DNA of 64,000 bases from Chitinophagaceae bacterium (GTDB lineage: Bacteria > Bacteroidota > Bacteroidia > Chitinophagales > Chitinophagaceae). Of this stretch, positions 57,475-64,000 are shown in pieces; the first letter of the stretch is position 1; each line of letters begins with the position of its first letter. Location of the stretch: contig JADKJV010000019.1 of assembly GCA_016720825.1 (NCBI GenBank), forward strand, positions 1-64,000. The letters run 5' to 3'. The notes under the pieces are model-generated. The model made no database searches and was not told the DNA's origin. It worked only from the letters and a program-made list of their open reading frames with translations. A program made the position numbers and the translations under genes.

Positions 57475-59976
57475 TTGACTCCAACGATGAAGAAATGCTC
57501 TCTGATGCTGCTGACTGTATTCGCCTGCACGATGATCCGTGCCCAGGCACCACAATCCTGGACTTCCGCTGAAATGTACCAGGCCATCCGCAAGCTGAAT
57601 GTGCTGGGATCTGTACTTTATGTGGCCGCTCACCCGGATGATGAGAATACCAGGCTGATTGCTTATTTCTCCAAGGATCGCTTATACCGCACTGGTTATT
57701 TATCCATGACCCGTGGCGATGGCGGGCAGAACCTGATCGGAAATGACCAGGGCATTGACCTGGGGCTGATCCGCACCCAGGAATTATTATCTGCCCGGCG
57801 CATTGATGGCGGCGAACAATTTTTTACCAGGGCATTTGATTTCGGTTTCTCCAAAAACCCGGAAGAGACATTTACCAAATGGGATAAAGAAAAAATCCTC
57901 AGTGATGTTGTTTGGGTAATACGCAAATTCCAGCCCGATGTAATAGTAACCCGTTTCCCCACAACCGGTGAAGGTGGTCACGGTCACCACACAGCCTCCG
58001 CCATTTTAGCCAATGAAGCTTTTACCGCAGCTGCTGATCCGAATCGTTTTCCCGAACAATTAAAATATGTAAAGCCCTGGCAGGCGAAACGCATTTGCTG
58101 GAACACGTTCAATTTCGGTTCTGTTAATACCCAGGCCAATGACCAGTTCCATTTTGATGTGGGTGGTTATAACCCGCTCCTTGGGAAAAGTTATGGTGAA
58201 ATTGCCGCCACCAGCCGGAGCCAGCACAAGAGCCAGGGTTTTGGTGTTCCGGCATCCAGAGGGGAGGCGATAGAATATTTTAAAACAACAGGCGGCACCG
58301 CGCCGGCAGAAGATTTACTGGATGGTATTGATCAAACATGGTCAAGGGTGCCCGGTGCAGAGAATGTAGCACAGCAGGTAAATGCTGTATCTGCAGGATT
58401 TGATTTTATGCATCCCGAAAAATCAGTGAAAGCACTGGTTGAATTATATAAACTGATTGCTGCTTTACCGGAAGGTTACTGGCGTACAAAGAAACTGGCA
58501 GAAACCCAAACCCTGATTGAGCAATGCAGTGGTTTGTTTATGGATGCAACAACATCAGAAGTATCCGTGGCGCAGACTGACTCGGCGAAAATCATTTTCG
58601 TATTCAATAACAGGCTTGGGACAAATACCATGCTGAAGCATTTAAGTGTGGATGGGTTTGACAGCAGTTTCACGCAGCTGCTTGGAAAGAATAAAAACCT
58701 CGTTTTTGATAAAAAGATTTACGTTCCGGCCTCCAGGCCCATTACTGAACCTTACTGGCTGGAAGAAAAAATGGAGACTGGGTATTATAATGTATTGAAC
58801 CTGCAGAAAATCGGTCAGCCGGACGTAGACCCGTCTTTTGAAATAAAGATTACACTGAATATAGAAGGATATGATTTTGTGTTCCGCAAACCGGTAAAAT
58901 ACAAATTCACTGATCCGGTAAAAGGGGAATTGTATGAACCGTTTGTAGTGCTGCCTGCCTATACACTGCGGATCAGTCCGGATATTATCATCGGCACAGA
59001 TAAATTCCATGTCGATAAAACATTTACATCCAATAAAGCGGGCAATGCGGTGTCTGCCGGTTATGCCGTGAAAAACGAAATGCGCCTGACGGATACCATA
59101 CTGCTTGGTAAAAATGAGATCAGGACGGCCATTGAAAATTCAGGCATTGAATTTCCACCCGCCGCTTGACAAAGAAGGCAGTTCTTACCGTTACCACGAA
59201 AACCGTACATATACTGACACACGCACAGGCCAGGAATTGCACGATCGCATCAGTATCAAATATGATCACATCCCTTATATCAATTATTTCAAACCTTCCA
59301 CGGCTGATATCAGGCTGATCAACCTCGTTACGTACGGCAAAAAAATCGGGTATATAACCGGCGCGGGCGATAAAGTGCCGGAAGCGCTGGAGCAAATGGG
59401 ATTTGAAGTGACCATTCTTACTGAAAAAGACCTGGCTAAAATCCCGTTAGCTCAGTTTGATGCCATCCTGACCGGTGTGCGGGCGTATAACACGAATGAA
59501 TGGATGAATGCCTATTATGATAAACTGATGGCATATGTGAATAACGGCGGCAACCTGATTGTGCAGTATAATACCAGCAACCAGATTGGTCCGTCCGCGC
59601 CAAGATCAGCCCTTATCCTTTTGATATCAGCCGTACGCGTGTTACCGATGAAAATGCAGACGTCAGCATCCTGAAGCCGGAGCATCCTGTACTGAATTTC
59701 CCCAATAAAATCACAAATGAAGACTTTAAGGGCTGGATACAGGAGCGGAGTATCTATCATGCATCGAACTTTGATAAAACAAAATTCGAAACCATATTTT
59801 CCATGCATGATCCGGGGGAAAAAGATGATGAAGGCAGTCTGATAATCGGGAAATACGGCAAAGGATATTTTACTTATACAGGGATTGTGTTTTTCAGGGA
59901 ATTGCCTGCTGGCGTGCCTGGGGCTTACCGGTTACTTGCTAATCTGATTGCATTGAATAAAAAGAAGGGATTTTAA
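57475..59976 (+). CDS. PIG-L-type deacetylase with C-terminal GATase-like domain (two frameshifts)
   Basis: Starts at ATG 57475 or 57487 (MKKCSLMLLTVFACTMIRAQ, signal peptide). PIG-L domain (about 35-290): zinc motif AAHPDDEN, RTGYLSMTRGDGGQN, RFPTTGEGGHGHHTAS. Beyond residue 550 the frame breaks near 59155, continues in another frame (TYTDTRTGQELHDRISIKYDHIP), then a GATase-like segment, and returns to the first frame near 59595, ending IALNKKKGF. The compensating pair suggests misread bases rather than decay. PIG-L enzymes remove acetyl or other acyl groups from sugar-linked amines. Confidence 0.88.
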
Positions 59977-59982
59977 TACAAA

Positions 59983-60047
59983 ACCACAAAGGACACAAAG
60001 TCTTCATCTTTGTGTCCTTTGTTTAACCTTTGTGTGCTTAGTGGTTA
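59983..60047. repeat. CACAAAGG-word hairpin
   Basis: Stem ACAAAGGACACAAAG (59986-60000) with CTTTGTGTCCTTTGT (60008-60022), then CACAAAG-complementary words to 60047, no cassette. It lies between the PIG-L stop and the small ORF at 60058, so it may also form the leader of that operon. Confidence 0.8.
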
Positions 60048-60057
60048 AAATAAAAAA

Positions 60058-60234
60058 ATGACTGAAGTAAAGAAAACAGATAGTAAGAGAGGCGAGGTTG
60101 CTTTCATATTTGCCATCATACTTGGCCTCGTATTGGGCACCGCCATCAAAAAAATCCGTATCGGCATCATGATCGGCCTGGTACTGGGTATACTGATTGT
60201 AGTAACCGGCTGGCTCCGCTCAACCCGTAAATAA
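60058..60234 (+). CDS. 58-residue two-helix membrane protein
   Basis: Short ORF MTEVKKTDSKRGEV..., basic head followed by two membrane helices (about 15-31 and 35-51) rich in Gly and Ile, and a basic tail. First of three consecutive plus-strand ORFs ending with the symporter; 3 bases from the next ORF. Function unknown; its consistent spacing and membrane pattern argue that it is real. Confidence 0.65.
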   Translation: MTEVKKTDSKRGEVAFIFAIILGLVLGTAIKKIRIGIMIGLVLGILIVVTGWLRSTRK

Positions 60235-60237
60235 ACC

Positions 60238-60363
60238 ATGCAGCATACTGATAACGATAAAGCACCGATTACAGGCAAGTGGAGCCACTGGTATGTAGCG
60301 GTGATTGCATTCCTGCTGCTATTGATTTTCCTGTTTCAATTATTCACTCGTAATTTTTCATGA
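60238..60363 (+). CDS. 41-residue single-helix membrane protein overlapping the symporter
   Basis: ORF beginning MQHTDNDKAPITGKWSHW with one membrane helix (about 19-36). Its stop overlaps the symporter start as ATGA, the classic coupled arrangement. Some sodium:solute symporters have a small companion subunit, so it may be one; inference. Confidence 0.65.
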   Translation: MQHTDNDKAPITGKWSHWYVAVIAFLLLLIFLFQLFTRNFS

Positions 60364-62096
60364 ACCGGATTGACTGGATCATATTATTCGTCACGCTGAT
60401 CACCATGGTGGGGTATGGCCTGTATAAAAGCCGCACCACTAAAAACCTGGACGGATATTTCCTGTCGAACCGCTCCATGCCCTGGGGGCTCATCCTGCTC
60501 AGCATCATGGGTACACAGGCGAGCGCCATTACTTTTTTATCAGCACCCGGACAGGCATATACCGACGGCATGCGGTTTGTGCAATATTATTTCGGGTTGC
60601 CCATCGCCATGGTGGTGATCTGTATATTTTTTGTACCGGTCTTCAGCCGGCTGAAAGTATACACGGCGTATGAATACCTGGAGAACCGGTTTGATTCCAA
60701 AACAAGGAGCCTGACGTCATTCATATTCTTATTGCAACGGGGCGTTTCAACAGGTATCAGCATTTTCGCGCCTTCGATTATCCTGGCCACGTTGCTGCAC
60801 TGGAATATTTACTGACCAATCTCTTCATGGGTGGCTTGTTGATTATTTATACAATCAGCGGTGGCGCAAGGGCAATTGCCTATACACAGCAATTGCAGTT
60901 ATTCATTGTATTTACCGGGGATGATACTGGCGGCTATTATGGTGGTGCGTCTTTTACCCGGAGGTATGGGATTTACAGAAGCGTTACAGGTGGGCGGGAA
61001 ACTGGGCCGGCTGAATGTGATTACAACGGGCTTTGACAACAACGGGCATTTTAACTGGGGCGATAAATACAATCTCTTCAGCGGGATCATTGGCGGATTC
61101 TTCCTGGCCTTATCTTATTTCGGTACCGACCAGAGCCAAGTGGGCCGTTACCTGACCGCCAGATCACTCAAGCAAAGCCGGATTGGATTGCTGATGAACG
61201 GATTTGTGAAAGTGCCCATGCAGTTTGGTATTCTTTTAATCGGTGTACTGGTATTCACCTTTTACCAGTTTAATGATGCTCCTGTATTTTTTAACCAGAA
61301 TGAGATCAAGAAAATAGAAAATTCCCCGCTCCGTGATTCTTTCCGTGTGGTGAATGATCAATATACTGCGTTGGGAAAGCAAAAACAGGTGCTGGTAAAG
61401 CAATTGGGTAACTCGCTGAAGGCTGATGATAAAGTTCAGATAGAACAGCAGTCCGTATTACTCAGGTCCATGCAGCATGAATCCGACAGCCTGCGGAAAA
61501 AAGTAAAAGCCTGGATCGGGTCCGATAAGGTCAAAGGGGATAATAACGATACCAATTTTGTATTCCTCCGGTTTGTAGTAGATCATTTGCCGGAAGGTCT
61601 GGTCGGATTACTGATTGCGATTATCTTCCTGGCTTCCTGGGGCAGCATTGCGGCTGCCATCAATGCCCTCGCATCCTGTACCATGGTGGATTTCCACCGG
61701 CGTTACACCAAAAAGAAGGACAGCCCGGAAAGGGAATACCGCCTGTCAAAATGGTATTCATTTGGCTGGGGTGTATTCTCAATCATCGTTGCGATGTATA
61801 GCTATAACCTCGGCAACAGCCTGATTGAAACGGTGAACGAACTGGGTTCTTTGTTCTACGGTTCTGTGCTTGGCGTTTTCCTGGTGGCCTTATTCATGAA
61901 AAAAATCAAAAGCGGAACAGTGGTGTTCTGGGCTACGCTGGCTACTCAGCTGATCGTGCTGGTTATTTATATCATGTCTAAAATGAAAATTATCGGCCTG
62001 GGATTCCTGTGGTTAAACCCGATTGGAGCATTAGGAGTTGTAATAATTAGTTCGATGCTGAACTGGAGCAAAAAATTTAACCACAAAGGCCACTAA
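60360..62096 (+). CDS. sodium:solute symporter (SSS family), two frameshifts
   Basis: About 578 residues with 12 or so membrane segments once two breaks are joined: loss of a C near 60812 (TACTG) and a gain in GGGG near 60919. Motifs: YFLSNRSMPWGLILLSIMGTQASAI, FYLQRGVS-type SFIFLLQRGVSTGIS, AIAYTQQLQLFIVFTG, SYFGTDQSQVGRYL, AIIFLASWGSIAAAINALAS. A charged loop (about 315-385) is inserted between helices. Imports an organic solute with Na+. The last residues NHKGH are coded by the hairpin repeat. Confidence 0.88.
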
Positions 62097-62229
62097 GGAA
62101 TACACCCTCCTTCGCTTTGCTTATGCTTGCGCTGAAGCTTCAGCATAGGCGCACGGCGGGCAAAGCAAAGGCCACAAAGTAAAATGCTTTGTGGCCTTTG
62201 TGTATTAGCCTTGTGGACTTAGTGGTAAA
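62079..62229. repeat. CACAAAGG-word hairpin with GC-rich cassette in the left arm
   Basis: Left arm begins at 62079 (AACCACAAAGGCCAC). It is interrupted at 62103-62165 by the same GC-rich cassette in opposite orientation to the 55.2 kb copy, then resumes CAAAGGCCACAAAG. The uninterrupted right arm ends near 62227. The cassette itself holds an extra 31 bases (62122-62152) containing the perfect palindrome GCTGAAGCTTCAGC (62131-62144). Confidence 0.85.
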
Positions 62230-62267
62230 ATAAAATTGCTAATTGTTCGGGCGTTTCAATCTTTCAC

Positions 62268-62302
62268 GCCATCTAATATCTGATATCTAATATCTGATAT
62301 CT
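62268..62302. repeat. ATCTGATATCTAAT word repeat
   Basis: Three overlapping copies of a partly self-complementary word (TAATATCTGATATC) immediately before the stop of the DUF2911 gene. Possible weak terminator for the minus strand. Confidence 0.6.
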
Positions 62303-63135
62303 TACTTGTTGAGTTCTGCGAGAAGTTTCTCATTCAACCTCACATAATCATCATTCTTCTGCGCAGCCGCCAGTTCTTTAGATTTCTCTGCAGCTTTTTT
62401 AGCGTCATCAATTTTTCCCAGTTTAGCCAGGCAGTTCGCGCGCTGGTGGTGCATCCAGAAAGCATCGGGGTTTGCTTCAACCGCTTTGTCGAACCATCCC
62501 AGTGCCTGGTTCAGGTCTTTGCCATTCTCCATATAATAGAGGGCGGCTGCGTAGTAGGGACGGTTGTCTTTGTTCATGAGCTGGTCAATCTGGCCCATGA
62601 TTTTGGTTTCAACATCTGTGCTGACCGGGATGATCACAGCAGTTTTGTCCCACATCAGGTGGATTTCGCAGCTGTTGGGTTTAATGTTGGCGATCTGGAT
62701 AGTGAAAGTTTCCATGCTTTCATCCATGTTGTAGGTTTTGGCTTCAATCCGGGCAACATCCATATCCTCTTTGTAGGCAGCAGGACTGGTAACATCCAGT
62801 TGTTTGGTGATGATTACTGTCCATGTTTTACGGTCAGGGATTGTAAGCAGGCCATATTTACCGGCAGGTACTTTTTTGTCACCGATCATAACCTCATCAC
62901 CAAAAGTAATCGTGGTGGCGGAATTGGCACCGGTGCGCCATACTTTACCAAAAGGCACGAGGTCGCCGAAAATTTTACGGCCTTTAATACCGGGACGGGA
63001 ATAAGACAACTCGATATTGGCAAGGCCAAAGTCTTGTTTAATGGTCTGGGTAGGGCTGGGAGCAGGGGTGCGTAATTGCGCAGTTCCTTCCAGCATACAA
63101 ATAGTGGCTAGGCAAATCAGCAGGGTTTTTTTCAT
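62302..63135 (-). CDS. DUF2911-domain protein with TPR-like C-terminus
   Basis: 277 residues: signal peptide (LICLATICMLEGTAQ), DUF2911 domain (about 25-165, ANIELSYSRPGIKGRKIFGD, VWRTGANSATTITF, PAGKYGLLTIPD) and two TPR-like helix pairs (about 190-270, DLNQALGWFDKAVEANPDAFWMHHQRANCLAKLGK). DUF2911 is a common periplasmic Bacteroidota domain of unknown function. Confidence 0.9.
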   Translation of the reverse strand: MKKTLLICLATICMLEGTAQLRTPAPSPTQTIKQDFGLANIELSYSRPGIKGRKIFGDLVPFGKVWRTGANSATTITFGDEVMIGDKKVPAGKYGLLTIPDRKTWTVIITKQLDVTSPAAYKEDMDVARIEAKTYNMDESMETFTIQIANIKPNSCEIHLMWDKTAVIIPVSTDVETKIMGQIDQLMNKDNRPYYAAALYYMENGKDLNQALGWFDKAVEANPDAFWMHHQRANCLAKLGKIDDAKKAAEKSKELAAAQKNDDYVRLNEKLLAELNK

Positions 63136-63193
63136 CGCGTGGTTTTTTTAGACAGCAAAGGTAAGGCCTTGGCTGAATACCCAACGATGCAGA

Positions 63194-64000
63194 TCAGAGA
63201 TTCGTGTTGAAAGTAATGGTGATTTTGGTCCTGCCTTTTTTGGCGTGTTGTTTCCATTTCGGACCTTCTTTGACCAGGCGGATGGCTTCTTTATCGCAGG
63301 TTTTGCAAAGTGATTTCTCCACTTTGATATTAACCGGATTGCCATATTTATCCACCTCAAATGAAACTTCCACCTGGTTTGAAGCCGTTGGACGGCCTCT
63401 GTACTCTTCCGGAACGTTCAGGTTGTTAACGAGGTAGGTATCATAATTATCCCAGCCATCAGCAGGCTCGGGTTCTTCCAATGTCTGTTTGATGCTCTTT
63501 GCCCTTGCTTCTGCATTGGGTTTGGCATTGCTGATCACCACTTCATTCTGGCCTTTTTCTTCCTGCAGCACCACCCGGTTTAATGAATTATTGCTCCTGA
63601 GCTGGATATTGGTGTTTTCAAAACCGACAGAACGGATCTGCAGGTTCACCACAGAATCAGGGTAGGTAATATTGAAATTACCCTGGGCATCCGTATAAGT
63701 GCCGGCATTGTTATCGTCAGAATTCGTTACGCGGGCAAATGGAAGACCCGTGTTGTTATTATCGGTTACCCGGCCACGATACGTATTCTGGCTTTGATTA
63801 TTACTGATAAAGCCCCGGCCCTGGTTATTGTCCGCCTGGATATTCTGGTTGTTCTCTTTGTAGTAATTGTTGTTGTTACCCGGACTGGTAGTTACGGCCA
63901 GGTTTTTATCCTGTTGTTTACGGCTGGGATTTACGGGAACAGTTTTCATGTCTGCCGTTTCCATTTTACTGGCTTCATCTGCGGCAACTTTTTTAGCCAG
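63194..64000 (-). CDS. carboxypeptidase-regulatory / TonB-C domain protein (5' truncated by window)
   Basis: Open past the right edge, so the N-terminus is missing. An Asn/Gln-rich linker is followed by a carboxypeptidase-regulatory-like domain (YRGRVTDNNNTGLPFARVT, GTYTDAQGNFNITYPD) and a C-terminal TonB-like domain (VEVSFEVDKYGNPVNIKVEKSL, GPKWKQHAKKGRTKITITF). Proteins with this layout often have an anti-sigma-like or transmembrane N-terminus and may act as signal transducers or energy-coupling proteins. The TonB-C fold assignment is from the pattern of the last 100 residues. Confidence 0.8.
   Translation of the reverse strand: MAKKVAADEASKMETADMKTVPVNPSRKQQDKNLAVTTSPGNNNNYYKENNQNIQADNNQGRGFISNNQSQNTYRGRVTDNNNTGLPFARVTNSDDNNAGTYTDAQGNFNITYPDSVVNLQIRSVGFENTNIQLRSNNSLNRVVLQEEKGQNEVVISNAKPNAEARAKSIKQTLEEPEPADGWDNYDTYLVNNLNVPEEYRGRPTASNQVEVSFEVDKYGNPVNIKVEKSLCKTCDKEAIRLVKEGPKWKQHAKKGRTKITITFNTNL

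Noticed and set aside
62446..63075. 209-codon plus-strand open frame
   Set aside because: Exactly antisense to the intact DUF2911 gene with no recognisable motif.

Overview
This window is chromosomal DNA of a member of the Bacteroidota, most likely a Chitinophagaceae-type organism. The evidence is a large SusC/Oar-like TonB receptor, SprB-type repeats, a PorW/SprE-like TPR protein of the type IX secretion/gliding system, a 'putative porin', TamB, HYC_CC_PP and DUF2911 proteins, many Sec or lipoprotein signals ending in AQ or C, and TAnnTTTG-type -7 promoter boxes. No tRNA, rRNA, CRISPR array, prophage or transposase was found.

Layout. 1-8.6 kb: one giant secreted mosaic protein on the minus strand (dimethylformamidase-like, Ig-like, three DUF4082, GATase-like, polysaccharide-deacetylase-like, SprB repeats) that runs off the left edge. 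8.9-14.4 kb: PBP1A and a PorW/SprE-like TPR protein. 14.7-16.7 kb: plus-strand operon of a membrane stub, bactofilin, AtpZ, an AtpI-like protein and an SprT-like metalloprotein. 16.7-25.3 kb: GNAT, MuiA/DUF4139, sucC, a lipoprotein, purine nucleoside phosphorylase and a porin. 25.3-28.4 kb: a cysteine-rich metal-handling locus (HYC_CC_PP, HMA plus metallothionein-like tail, second HMA protein, TlpA thioredoxin, beta-barrel). 28.6-38.1 kb: a peptide-ligase cluster (two ATP-grasp proteins, a GCS2-type carboxylate-amine ligase, a class-I glutamine amidotransferase, an esterase) with an amidohydrolase and an alpha/beta hydrolase inside it. 38.5-50.1 kb: TonB receptor, ribBA, TamB, a hydrolase/TPR protein and an outer-membrane barrel. 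50.2-62.1 kb: DUF1572, gamma-glutamyltransferase, M14 peptidase, flotillin-like protein, PIG-L hydrolase, two tiny membrane ORFs and a sodium:solute symporter. 62.3-64 kb: DUF2911 and a TonB-C-domain protein cut by the right edge.

Two features cut across the window. First, at least 16 reading-frame breaks interrupt otherwise well-preserved genes. Most look like one-base losses or gains in short homopolymers, and several occur as compensating pairs, so draft-assembly indels are the most likely cause. Second, many intergenic gaps carry long hairpins built from a short iterated word followed by its complement. The words differ from gap to gap. Three hairpins also contain a related GC-rich palindromic cassette, and in two of them the cassette sits at the same position of the word.

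The most promising candidates for undescribed biology are the ligase cluster at 29.3-38.1 kb, the metal locus at 25.3-28.4 kb, and the nested cassette/hairpin system.
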